Shown one piece after another: positions 16,762 through 24,906 of a stretch of DNA of 64,000 bases. Origin of the DNA: Actinospica acidithermotolerans (GTDB lineage: Bacteria > Actinomycetota > Actinomycetes > Streptomycetales > Catenulisporaceae); assembly GCF_018139625.1 (NCBI RefSeq), contig NZ_JAGSOH010000011.1:31670-95669 (forward strand), written 5' to 3'. The position numbers were made by a program, and so were the translations under genes. The first letter of the stretch is position 1, and each line of letters starts with the position of its first letter. Under the pieces are notes generated by a model. The model made no database searches. It saw only the letters and a program-made list of their open reading frames with translations, and had not been told where the DNA came from.

Positions 16762-16811
16762 GGACACCACGCGGTGCAGTCTCGCGGTATCCGATCGCTG
16801 GTCGTCATCAT
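16749..16811 (-). CDS. 20-codon Cys/Trp-rich leader ORF at the head of the operon
   Basis: GGAGGA (16821-16816) is followed at ideal spacing by ATGATG (16811-16806) opening MMTTSDRIPRDCTAWCPCRS, then TAG at 16751-16749, which overlaps the aminotransferase ATG by 13 nt. Three of the last nine residues are Cys and one is Trp. Possible roles: translational coupling device, attenuation peptide sensing Cys/Trp charging, or a peptide substrate. There is no other good ribosome site for the first structural gene, which favours real translation. Confidence 0.5.
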   Translation of the reverse strand: MMTTSDRIPRDCTAWCPCRS

Positions 16812-17248
16812 CCAATCCTCCAATTACCGGCGAAGAAAACGGTGCGAGGCGACGGTCAATCAGGTTAACTCGGCGACTTCGAGCGGGTGAACCCGGGCGT
16901 TCGCAGAGCTTGGAGATGGTGACGCCACGGGACGAGAGGCCAGATAGGAGAGCCCTTACTGCCCCCGGGCTCTAGCGGAGAATATCACTCACTTAGGCCC
17001 CTGTGAACCTCGCGGCTGCCGCTGGTAGCCATCGGTTGACCCATGGCTTCGGCGCCTTGACTTCGGGTCCGAGGCCCGCACCGTCCAACCGGACCAAAAT
17101 CCTGTGACAGTAGCGAACCGGGAACGGCCGGCCTCCGACTATGAGCCCGTCATCGCAGCCGCTACGCTTCCCAAGTGATTTCCGGATCACCCGACATCGT
17201 CGGCGGCGATGGGCTCGTTATCTACCGGGATGCTGGAGGAATACGCGG
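16812..17248. promoter_or_regulatory. Divergent intergenic region between biosynthetic operon and exporter genes
   Basis: 437 bp without a convincing gene. It must hold the promoters of the minus-strand operon and of the plus-strand ABC exporters. An inverted repeat AGAGCCC (16949-16955) and GGGCTCT (16967-16973) could form a hairpin or be an operator. A 65-codon minus-strand frame at 16993-17190 has no recognisable similarity and no clear ribosome site. No LmbU-type palindrome is visible here. Confidence 0.4.
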
Positions 17249-19114
17249 GTGGGGAAGAGAGATCGCGTCCTGGCCTGGCTTCGCCTGGCACGACTGATTC
17301 CGCTGGCCGGACCCACGGCCTACCTGCCCATGGGGGTGCTGGCCCTCGCGTACGGTGTGCTGCCGTCGGTGTTCACCGTGGCGATGGGCCTGGTGGTGCG
17401 CACGCTCACCGCCGGCCCGGTCGCGCGCATCAGCCCGGCCGAGATCCTCTCGAGGGCAGGCACCGACCTCAAGATCGGCTTCGCCGCGCTGGTCCTGCAG
17501 CAGGCGCTCACGCCGCTCCAGGAAGCGGTCGCGGTCCTGGCCGCGCGCCGGATCGACCGGCACACCCTCGCGGACGTCCTGCGCACCGCGCTGCGATCCC
17601 CACTGGAGCACGTGGAGGACGAGCGAGCCGTAGACGCGGTCGCAGAGGTGAGCGACGCCTTCGTCCGCAACGCTCCGACGCCGGGCGTCGCCGCCGCCGC
17701 GCTGCCCCAGCTTGCCGGGCGCTACCTGCAACTCGTCAGCGCCGTGGTACTGGTCGCGGTCACCATCTCGGTCGGGGTGGCGGTTCTGCTGCTCATCGGC
17801 GCGGTCATCCTCCGGTACGGACAGCGTGGGTCCTTGGACAAGTTCGCCGCCGAGCGGGCGAAGCTCGCCGGTGCCCGGCGCCGAATGAACTACATCGAGA
17901 TGCTCGGCATCGAGCCACGCGCGGCCAAGGAGATCAGGGTCCTCAACCTGCTGCCCTGGCTGCGGCAGCGCTACGACCGGGAGGTCGAGGGATACCTGGT
18001 CCCGCTGTGGCGTCGCCGGCGCGCGGTGCTCTTCCGCCCGTTCCTGGTCTACACCGGCATCGGCTTCCTCATCGCGGTGACGGCCTTCGTCCTGCTCGGG
18101 CAGGGTTTCGAGCCCGCGCAGGGCGTGGTGTTCCTGGCCGTCGCGATCCAGGCGATCCTGGTGCCGCTGCGCTTCGGCACCTACTTCCCCGAATGCGACA
18201 TGCAGACGCAGTACGGGATGCAGTGCCAGTCCACGATCGCCGAGTTCCGCGCGTCGGTCGGCCGTCCGGTCGCCCGGCCCGAGCCCGGCGCGCGGCCGAC
18301 GGCGGCGGCGGTCGAACCGGGCGCGTTGCACGCGATCCGGTTCCGCGAGGTCAGGTTCGGCTACGGCCGACGCGGCGCCGAGGTGCTGCGCGGACTCGAC
18401 TTCGAACTGCCGGCCGGCCGCTCGACCGCTCTGGTCGGGGTCAACGGCGCCGGCAAGACCACGGTCGTGAAGCTGCTTTCCGGGCTGTACGCGCCGACCG
18501 GCGGCCGTATCACGGTCGACGGACGCGACCTGGCCGGACTCGACCCCGCCGGGTGGCGGCGTGAGGTGGCCGTCATCTTCCAGAATTCCGTTCGGTTCGA
18601 CCTGACGCTGCGGGAGAACCTGTTGCTGGGGGCCGCGCACCGTCCGGTCGACCTGGACGCGATGCACGCGGCGCTGGCCCGGGCCAGCGCGACCGACATC
18701 GCCGACCGCCTGCCGCACGGCTTGGACACCGTCCTGTCGCCGGAGTACACCCGGGGCACCGGCCTGTCCGGCGGGCAGTGGCAGCGCATCGCCCTCGCCC
18801 GCGCGTTCTACGCGGTCGGACAGGGTGCCACCGTGCTCGTGCTGGACGAGCCGACCGCCCAGCTCGACGTGCGCGCGGAGGTCGACTTCTACGAACGATT
18901 CCTGGAGCTGACCGAGGGACTGACCACTTTGGTGATCTCGCACCGCTTCTCCACCGTCCGCCGCGCCGACCGGATCGCGGTGCTGTCCGAGGGCCGGATC
19001 GGCGAATCGGGCAGCCACGACGAGCTGCTCGACGCGGACGGCACCTACGCCTCGATGTTCCGCGTGCAGCGCGAGAGGTTCACCGCGGCGCTCGGCCGGG
19101 GGGATGACCGGTGA
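17249..19114 (+). CDS. ABC exporter half-transporter (permease-ATPase fusion) 1
   Basis: 621 aa: six-helix transmembrane domain (about residues 15-330), then ATPase with Walker A GVNGAGKTT near 394, signature LSGGQWQR near 505, Walker B VLVLDEPTA near 530 and switch His in VISHRFST. GTG 17249 is preceded by GGAGGA at good spacing; the longer upstream frame is not membrane-like. It overlaps the next half-transporter by 4 bp (GTGA), so the two probably form a heterodimeric exporter. The cytochrome/drug-exporter type architecture and the position between biosynthetic blocks point to product export or self-protection. Confidence 0.85.
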   Translation: MGKRDRVLAWLRLARLIPLAGPTAYLPMGVLALAYGVLPSVFTVAMGLVVRTLTAGPVARISPAEILSRAGTDLKIGFAALVLQQALTPLQEAVAVLAARRIDRHTLADVLRTALRSPLEHVEDERAVDAVAEVSDAFVRNAPTPGVAAAALPQLAGRYLQLVSAVVLVAVTISVGVAVLLLIGAVILRYGQRGSLDKFAAERAKLAGARRRMNYIEMLGIEPRAAKEIRVLNLLPWLRQRYDREVEGYLVPLWRRRRAVLFRPFLVYTGIGFLIAVTAFVLLGQGFEPAQGVVFLAVAIQAILVPLRFGTYFPECDMQTQYGMQCQSTIAEFRASVGRPVARPEPGARPTAAAVEPGALHAIRFREVRFGYGRRGAEVLRGLDFELPAGRSTALVGVNGAGKTTVVKLLSGLYAPTGGRITVDGRDLAGLDPAGWRREVAVIFQNSVRFDLTLRENLLLGAAHRPVDLDAMHAALARASATDIADRLPHGLDTVLSPEYTRGTGLSGGQWQRIALARAFYAVGQGATVLVLDEPTAQLDVRAEVDFYERFLELTEGLTTLVISHRFSTVRRADRIAVLSEGRIGESGSHDELLDADGTYASMFRVQRERFTAALGRGDDR

Positions 19115-20874
19115 ACAGCATCCGCAGCGCCGGGGAGATCCTGCGCATGGCCTGGCGGATGGACCGGGTCAAGATGGTCAAGGCGGCCGTGCTGCTGGGC
19201 GGCGGCTTCCTCGCCACGCCGCTGGCCGCGCTCGGCCTGCGTGCGTTCACCAACAGCCTGCTCGCCGGCGAAGCGGACCGGGCCACGCTGCTCGGCCTCC
19301 TCCTCGCCGTGCTGCTGATGCTCGAGCTGATGGGCACCCACTTCGCCCATCTGTCGTACTTCGAGCTCGGCGAGATGACCCAGGTCCACCTGCAGCACCG
19401 CCTGTTCACCGCCACCAACTCCGTGGTGTCGCTGGCCCGCCGGGAGCAGCCGGACTACGCCAACGACCTGCAGGTCACTCAGTCCCGGGCGTGGAACCTC
19501 AACCGCGCGCTCGAGGCCACCCTCCAGTTCGGCGGCCTCCTGGTCCAGCTGTGTGTGAGCACGTTTCTGCTGGCCCGGCTGAACTGGGTGCTCGTCCTGG
19601 TGCCGTGCCTGTCGGTACTGCTGATCCTCGCAAGCGCGCGGGCGCAGCGGGCCGTCAACCTCTCGGAGGAGCGGGCCGCCGAGCCGGCCCGCCGGGCCCG
19701 GCACTTCCTGCGCCTGGCGACCACCCCGGAGAGCCTGGTCGAGCTGCGGCTCCTGGGCCTGGAGGACGAGGTGGTGGAGCGGCACACGGCGGAGTGGGAC
19801 GCGACCACCCGGCAGATGTGGCGCGGCCAGAGCCGGGCGGCGCTGATCAAGAGCCTGGGTCAGCTCGGCTTCGCCCTCGGATATGCGGGCGCGCTGATCT
19901 TCGTGTTCCGGCAGATCGCCGGCGACACGGCCACGGTCGGCGATTTCGTCTTGGTGCTCGCGCTCGCGGTGCAGACCACCATGCAGATCAGTACTGCGGT
20001 GACCCTGCTGGCCGTGCTGCAGCAGTCGTCGGTGACGATCGGGCGGATCACCCGGCTGGCCGACGCGGAGCCCGGCCCGGCCCCCGCGCACCGTGAGCCG
20101 ATCCCCGGGGCCGGACTGCGCCTCGAGCACGTCACGTTCAGCTACCACGGGGGCGCCGAGCCGGTTCTGAGGGACGTGAACCTGTCGATCCCGCCCGGCG
20201 CGAGGGTCGCGGTGGTCGGCGAGAACGGCGCCGGCAAGACGACCCTCGTCAAACTCATGTGCGGGTTGTACCAGCCGACCTCCGGCCGGATTTCGCTCAA
20301 CGGGCACGCGGTCGACACGGGCGAGATGTCGGTGGCAGCCCTCTTCCAGGACTTCGCCAGGGTCGAGTTGTCGTTGCGCGACAGCATCGGCATCGGGAAG
20401 TGCCGGGGCGCCGAGCCCGCGGACGACGGCGCGGTGCACGCCGCCTTGGAGCGGGCGGACACCACGGAGTTGGTCGACCGCCTGCCCGACGGCTTGGACG
20501 GCATCCTGGGCACCCACTACACCGACGGCGCGGAACTGTCCGGCGGCCAGTGGCAGCGCGTCGGCCTGGCGCGTGCGCTGGTGCCGGAGTCCCCGGCGTT
20601 GCTGATGCTGGACGAGCCGGCGGCCGCACTCGACCCGACGGCCGAGCACGCCCTCTTCGAGCGGTTCGCGGTGGCCGCGGGGGCGCAGGAGCGCCGCAGC
20701 GCGATCACCGTCTACGTCTCGCACCGGTTCTCGACCGTACGGATGGCCGACCTCATCGTCGTGATGGAGCGCGGAAGGGTCGCCGCGGCCGGCACGCACG
20801 ACGAGCTCATGCGCGCCGGCGGCACGTACGCCGAGCTCTACACCATGCAGGCCCGGGCCTACGCCGACGTCTGA
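19111..20874 (+). CDS. ABC exporter half-transporter (permease-ATPase fusion) 2
   Basis: 587 aa: N-terminal transmembrane domain (hydrophobic stretches at about 25-50, 60-80, 145-180, 255-300) and C-terminal ATPase with Walker A GENGAGKTT near 367, signature LSGGQWQR near 475, Walker B LLMLDEPAA near 498 and VSHRFST. Both ATPase sites look intact (Glu after Walker B Asp is present in both halves), so neither half is an obvious degenerate partner. The GTG start overlaps the stop of partner 1. Followed by a 26-bp palindrome at 20959. Confidence 0.85.
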   Translation: MNSIRSAGEILRMAWRMDRVKMVKAAVLLGGGFLATPLAALGLRAFTNSLLAGEADRATLLGLLLAVLLMLELMGTHFAHLSYFELGEMTQVHLQHRLFTATNSVVSLARREQPDYANDLQVTQSRAWNLNRALEATLQFGGLLVQLCVSTFLLARLNWVLVLVPCLSVLLILASARAQRAVNLSEERAAEPARRARHFLRLATTPESLVELRLLGLEDEVVERHTAEWDATTRQMWRGQSRAALIKSLGQLGFALGYAGALIFVFRQIAGDTATVGDFVLVLALAVQTTMQISTAVTLLAVLQQSSVTIGRITRLADAEPGPAPAHREPIPGAGLRLEHVTFSYHGGAEPVLRDVNLSIPPGARVAVVGENGAGKTTLVKLMCGLYQPTSGRISLNGHAVDTGEMSVAALFQDFARVELSLRDSIGIGKCRGAEPADDGAVHAALERADTTELVDRLPDGLDGILGTHYTDGAELSGGQWQRVGLARALVPESPALLMLDEPAAALDPTAEHALFERFAVAAGAQERRSAITVYVSHRFSTVRMADLIVVMERGRVAAAGTHDELMRAGGTYAELYTMQARAYADV

Positions 20875-21341
20875 CGGCTTCATTTCCACCCCTTTCGCGC
20901 ATGGCCTTCCCGCCATTCGGCGAGTGTCCACCGCGAGCCGGTTGGTTCCGGAACCTAACCCGTGTCCCGCCGGCGGGACACGGGACCGAGTAAGTGTGCT
21001 GTTTATGATCTTTCCCGGCTCGGACCCTCAGGCAAGGGCGTTTTCGCCACACGCACCCCACTAGACAACCTTGACGACGGTGGGGATTATAGAATGATGA
21101 CCAGGGGGGGAGTCTTGCTGGCCATCCCACGGGCGCACGACGGGGTTCTCAGGCAACTCAGGACTCATCATCCTCAGACGGGGAGGTACATCCACGGCTG
21201 GAATACACACACCATGAGCTCTGTCGGGGCTTGCCCACAACGTGTCACGCCCCCGATTCGGCGCGTTTCCTTGAATTCCTATGCCATCCGTACACATGTC
21301 GACGATCATTTCGAATTGATGGGAAGTCAGGAGAACAGCTT
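20875..21341 (+). promoter_or_regulatory. 467-bp region upstream of lmbU-like gene, with 26-bp perfect palindrome
   Basis: The dyad at 20959-20984 is exact over 26 bp and its centre is TCCCGCCGGCGGGA. The central 12 bp differ at two symmetric positions from the CTCGCCGGCGAG site that, as I recall, was reported for LmbU. Seventeen bases (20962-20978) recur identically at 24867-24883 ahead of the IorA-like gene. It could be an autoregulatory operator, or a terminator hairpin for the exporter genes. CTCAGG motifs occur at about 21149-21180. I see no convincing gene in this stretch. Confidence 0.5.
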
Positions 21342-22184
21342 GTGGCCACCCGCATGGCAGTTCAGGCCGCGGACCGCGGAATCCTCTCCCCCGAAATCCT
21401 TCGCACGCGGCCGCGGGGCGTGCGGGCCACGCATGGGGCGCCGCGGGGCCCGGAGCACTGTGCGGCGGGCAAGGAGGCTCGGCACCCGCCGGGGACCGTC
21501 GATGCCCTGCCGGGCGATTCGGTCCGGTGCCCGACCGCCTCGCTGACCAGCCTCCGGCTACCGCACAAGCTCACGCTGGAGCGATGGATCGGCATCGGGC
21601 GAGACCTGTCGACGACGACCAGTTCCGCAGCCTGGTGGTTGGGCGACTGGCTGATCTACGGGGAAGCGGCCTTCACCGGCCGGTACCGGAACGCGATCGA
21701 GCAGACCTCGCTCGACTACAAGACGCTGCGCAACTACGCCTGGGTCGCGCGCAGGTTCCCGCCGGACCGCCGGCACGAGACGCTCAGCTTCGGCCACCAC
21801 GCCGAGGTCGCCGCGCTGGCGGCACCCGAGCAGGACTTCTGGCTGCGCAAGGCGGCGACGCTGTCCTGGTCGCGCAATAAACTCCGGCGCATCGTCCGGG
21901 AGAGCCTGCGCGAGCGAGAGGAGTCACCGATTGCCCGGCACCGCGACGGGGCGCCGCACGCGATCGCGCCCGGCCGCCTGCCGCCGCTCCCCCACGAGGC
22001 GGACGACCCCCCGCCGGCCGAACGGCTGAGCGTGCGGTTGACGCACCAGCAACTCGCCGCCATCCGCCAGGCCGCCGACTGCGCCCAGGTGCCGGTCGAC
22101 ACCTGGGCCGCCAGGATCCTGCTGAAGGAGGCCGCGCGCAGCGCCGTCGGGAAAGGCGGTGACCGGGAGCGGCCCGACGCATAG
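21342..22184 (+). CDS. LmbU-family transcriptional regulator
   Basis: 280 aa. The diagnostic core from about residue 65 reads LRLPHKLTLERWIGIGRDL, then AWWLGDWLIYGE, TSLDYKTLRNYAWVARRFP and LSFGHHAEVAALAAPEQDFWL, as in LmbU of lincomycin biosynthesis and its homologues in other natural-product clusters, which act as cluster-situated DNA-binding activators. GTG 21342 follows AGGAGA at 7 nt. The N-terminal 60 residues are low-complexity. The C terminus has RLTHQQLAAIRQAADCAQVPVDTWAARILL, which could be a ribbon-helix-helix-like segment. Likely target: the palindromes at 20959 and 24870. Confidence 0.9.
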   Translation: MATRMAVQAADRGILSPEILRTRPRGVRATHGAPRGPEHCAAGKEARHPPGTVDALPGDSVRCPTASLTSLRLPHKLTLERWIGIGRDLSTTTSSAAWWLGDWLIYGEAAFTGRYRNAIEQTSLDYKTLRNYAWVARRFPPDRRHETLSFGHHAEVAALAAPEQDFWLRKAATLSWSRNKLRRIVRESLREREESPIARHRDGAPHAIAPGRLPPLPHEADDPPPAERLSVRLTHQQLAAIRQAADCAQVPVDTWAARILLKEAARSAVGKGGDRERPDA

Positions 22185-22200
22185 GGCTGATGTACGCCGC

Positions 22201-22231
22201 GGGGCGTTTCGGCGGCAGCCGGGAACGCCCC
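22201..22231. terminator. Bidirectional terminator hairpin
   Basis: GGGGCGTT (22201-22208) and AACGCCCC (22224-22231) pair perfectly, with an inner CGGC/GCCG extension. It fills the 47-bp space between the convergent lmbU-like gene and the nucleotidyltransferase gene and would work in both directions. Confidence 0.7.
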
Positions 22232-23278
22232 TCAGTGCGTTCCGTGCAGATCCTCCAGGGCGGTGCGCAGGACCGCCTCGTGCCTGACCATCTCAGCGCG
22301 CGTCTTCAGCGGCAGGAAGCGCCGCTCCGAAACGCCCAGGAAGGCGGCCGGGAGCAGGGTCGCCAGGTGGTGCAGCGGACACTCGATCTGCACCGCCACC
22401 CGCCCCTCGACGTCCTTCTCGTAATAGCGCCACGGCAAGGGCAGATCGTCGTCGGTGACGTCGGTGTCGAGGATGAACGTGTTCGTGTTGAGCGGCAACG
22501 GCGGGAGCAGTTCCGCGCGCCCGCCGAGTTCCGCGGCGTCCAGCAGCAGCGGACGGCCGTCGAGCCGCACCACCCGCGCGCCGGAGCTCGCCGGGTTGGG
22601 CGGACGGACCACTTCCACGCTCACCCTGCGCCCCCGGAGCAGGTGGCTGCCGACGACCAGCGGATCCGGCCGGGCCAGCAGGTTGTCGAGATTCGAGATC
22701 AGCAGGTGGCGTACGCCGGACCCGCGCAGCCGGTCCAGCACACCGGACCGGACCAGCGCCCCCGGCAGTTCGCCGTGCCCGGTGGGATACGGCGAGACCT
22801 CCCCGTCGCCGGTCCGGAACACCTCGCCGTCCGGGGTCAGCCGGAGTGCGAAACCCTGCTGGAACAGAAAGGGTTCGGGCAGTCCGAGTTCGGCCACGTG
22901 CGCACGGATCGGTTCGTGCGTCGCCCACCCGGTCATCACGGCGACCGGCACCGCGCCGCCGTACCGGTCGGCGGCGGCTTGCGCTTGTCGAAGCTTGATC
23001 TCAAGGAACGTCTGACCGTCGAGCACCGGGACCGTGGCCTTGACCGCGCCGCCGAAGCGTGTCGCCATCCCCCCGCCGAGCACGACCACCGCGACCTCGC
23101 CGCGGCTCAGGGCCGCGGTGCCGGCCGCTTCGGCGGCCGCGTGCTCCGCCGAGCCCGGCGGCGGCAGGTCGACGACGTCCTCCGGCTCCGGGGGCGCCAA
23201 CGCGCCGAGCACCACGTTGGCCGCCGCCGAAAGCCGTCCGCGGGCAACCGCTTCACTGAAGTCCTCTGCCACGTTCAC
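22232..23278 (-). CDS. UTP-glucose-1-phosphate uridylyltransferase-like protein (UDPGP, PF01704 type)
   Basis: 348 aa. It has a nucleotidyltransferase fold with VVVLGGGMATRFGG (about residues 55-68) followed by a conserved Lys (AVKATVPV), TFLEIKLRQ, and LISNLDNL as the metal/nucleotide site. This is the eukaryote-type UDP-sugar pyrophosphorylase family, not bacterial GalU. It should make a UDP-sugar from UTP and a sugar 1-phosphate. The GTG start 23278 overlaps the TPP enzyme stop (GTGA). With a GT2 and a GT8 in the same minus-strand block, it probably supplies their donor sugar. Confidence 0.8.
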   Translation of the reverse strand: MNVAEDFSEAVARGRLSAAANVVLGALAPPEPEDVVDLPPPGSAEHAAAEAAGTAALSRGEVAVVVLGGGMATRFGGAVKATVPVLDGQTFLEIKLRQAQAAADRYGGAVPVAVMTGWATHEPIRAHVAELGLPEPFLFQQGFALRLTPDGEVFRTGDGEVSPYPTGHGELPGALVRSGVLDRLRGSGVRHLLISNLDNLLARPDPLVVGSHLLRGRRVSVEVVRPPNPASSGARVVRLDGRPLLLDAAELGGRAELLPPLPLNTNTFILDTDVTDDDLPLPWRYYEKDVEGRVAVQIECPLHHLATLLPAAFLGVSERRFLPLKTRAEMVRHEAVLRTALEDLHGTH

Positions 23279-24801
23279 GGTCGCACCGTGCTCTGCACCA
23301 TGGCCACCGCCGGCAGCGGGCCGTCGAGCAGGGTCCGGAGACGGTCCGCGCCCTGCTCGCCCTGCTCGTCGACGTGCCAGGCGTCGCACACCGCGATGCC
23401 GCAGGCCCGGATCAGCCCGGCCAGGTCGACCGCGGGCAGTGGCTGCCCGCCGGTCTTGGCCTGCACCCCGTTCACGAGCACCACGCTCAGCAGCGGCAGA
23501 CCGTGCTCGGCGGCGGACACGAGCCCGCCGAGCCCGCTGTGCACGACCGCGTAGTCGCCGATCACCGCGATGGACCGGCGGCCCGCGCGAGCCGCCCCGC
23601 CCGCCACCGCGATGGCCGAGCCGAGACTCAGCGCGACGTCCACCGCGTCGTACGGCGGGTAGCACAGCCTGATCGAGGAACCCACATCGGCCGCCACGAA
23701 CGCGCCGCCGCGATGCAGTTCCGCGATGGCGTGGAAGACCTGCTCGTACGGGCCGAGTGGCGGGACCACGGCGGACTTGCGCTCGATATCCGTCCACGAG
23801 CAGGTCTGATCGGTCTCGATCACCTTCAACAGGTCGGCCCTGGTGACCGTCCCCCACAACGGCAGATGGCCGGTGAGCCGACCGCGCAGCCGGCCCGGAT
23901 CGGCCATCCGGCCGGCCAGCCACTGCTCGGCCACCGGGTCCGGCTCCTCGACCACGATCGTGCGGTCGTGCGCCTCCGCCCACGCCACCACGGAGGCGGG
24001 CAGCGGAACCGTCGCTTCGACCGCGAGCACGCAGCAGTTCATCTCGACGGCGGTGATCGCGGTTCCGCCGACGGCGATCACCGCCGTCCGGCAGTCCCCG
24101 CCGCAACGGTCGAGGATCAGACCGGCCCGGTCGACGAAGGAGCGGATCAGCGGCGCGGTGACCAAAAAGCGGCGTTGATGGCGGCCGAATTTCGTCAGCT
24201 TGTGCGCCACGTCCGGGTCGAGGCGAGGAGCCGGCGAACGGGTCGGCACCCTGATCGGCGAGGCGGGAGCAGCTTCGGGCCGAGCGCTGCAGTCCCGGTG
24301 CAGCGTCGGGGTGATCCGGATCAGCACCGGCACCCCAGCCTGCTCGGAGAGTTCGACGGCGCTCTCAACCAGGTGATCCGCATCGCCGAGCAACGTCGGT
24401 TCCAGCACCGGCACCCCGGCTATCTCGGCCAACCGCCGCGAGTCCTGCACCGACGTCGAGCCGTTGGCGTCCGGGTCGTCGCCCACCACGAGCAGCACGG
24501 CGGCACCGGTCGAGTGCACCGTGGCGTTCAGCAGCGAGTCCAGCGCGATGTTCAGGCCGTTGTGCTTGAACACCACGGCGGAGCGCACGCCCGCGGCGGA
24601 CAGGCCGACGGCCTCCTCGACGGCGGACTTCTCGTTGACCGCCCACTCGAAGCGCTCCGCGCCGTGCTCGGCCAGAATCTCGGCGACGTGCGTGCTCGGC
24701 GCACCCGCTACCGCCGAGGTGCGATCGATGTGCCGGAGCAGCGCCTGCGCCAGATGCCGGCAAGCCTGCGCGTCCGGGGTCTTCGCCCGATCGTCGGACA
24801 T
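23275..24801 (-). CDS. IorA-like thiamine diphosphate enzyme lacking the ferredoxin domain
   Basis: A 508-aa protein related to the alpha subunit of indolepyruvate ferredoxin oxidoreductase: N-terminal PYR-like domain with VNEKSAVEEAVG (cofactor Glu), GDDPDANGSTSVQDSR, APVLIR-type strand, and a C-terminal PP domain with GDYAVVHSGLGGL and VLVNGVQAKTGGQP. Canonical IorA ends with a two-cluster ferredoxin module; here the chain stops about 60 residues after GGQP without clustered Cys, and no IorB gene is present. A non-oxidative 2-oxo-acid decarboxylase or ligase role seems more likely. ATG 24801 has GGTGAGG upstream. Confidence 0.8.
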   Translation of the reverse strand: MSDDRAKTPDAQACRHLAQALLRHIDRTSAVAGAPSTHVAEILAEHGAERFEWAVNEKSAVEEAVGLSAAGVRSAVVFKHNGLNIALDSLLNATVHSTGAAVLLVVGDDPDANGSTSVQDSRRLAEIAGVPVLEPTLLGDADHLVESAVELSEQAGVPVLIRITPTLHRDCSARPEAAPASPIRVPTRSPAPRLDPDVAHKLTKFGRHQRRFLVTAPLIRSFVDRAGLILDRCGGDCRTAVIAVGGTAITAVEMNCCVLAVEATVPLPASVVAWAEAHDRTIVVEEPDPVAEQWLAGRMADPGRLRGRLTGHLPLWGTVTRADLLKVIETDQTCSWTDIERKSAVVPPLGPYEQVFHAIAELHRGGAFVAADVGSSIRLCYPPYDAVDVALSLGSAIAVAGGAARAGRRSIAVIGDYAVVHSGLGGLVSAAEHGLPLLSVVLVNGVQAKTGGQPLPAVDLAGLIRACGIAVCDAWHVDEQGEQGADRLRTLLDGPLPAVAMVQSTVRP

Positions 24802-24866
24802 GATCCTCACCTTCTTGCCACCGGCGCGCCGGTGCACAGGATGAATGCGCGGTCGATGAAGCAGCG

Positions 24867-24883
24867 GTGTCCCGCCGGCGGGA
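24867..24883 (-). promoter_or_regulatory. Second copy of the lmbU-upstream palindrome
   Basis: GTGTCCCGCCGGCGGGA, identical over 17 nt to 20962-20978; the inner 14 bp form a perfect palindrome. It lies 66 bp upstream of the IorA-like ATG in the 105-bp gap after the GT2 gene, the right place for an activator or repressor site controlling the IorA-like/UDPGP pair. Confidence 0.5.
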
Positions 24884-24906
24884 AAGTCGCGAAGTCGGGG
24901 CCCGGT

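Noticed and set aside
16993..17190. 65-codon minus-strand frame in the divergent intergenic region
   Set aside because: No ribosome site, no similarity, and it overlaps the exporter leader region.
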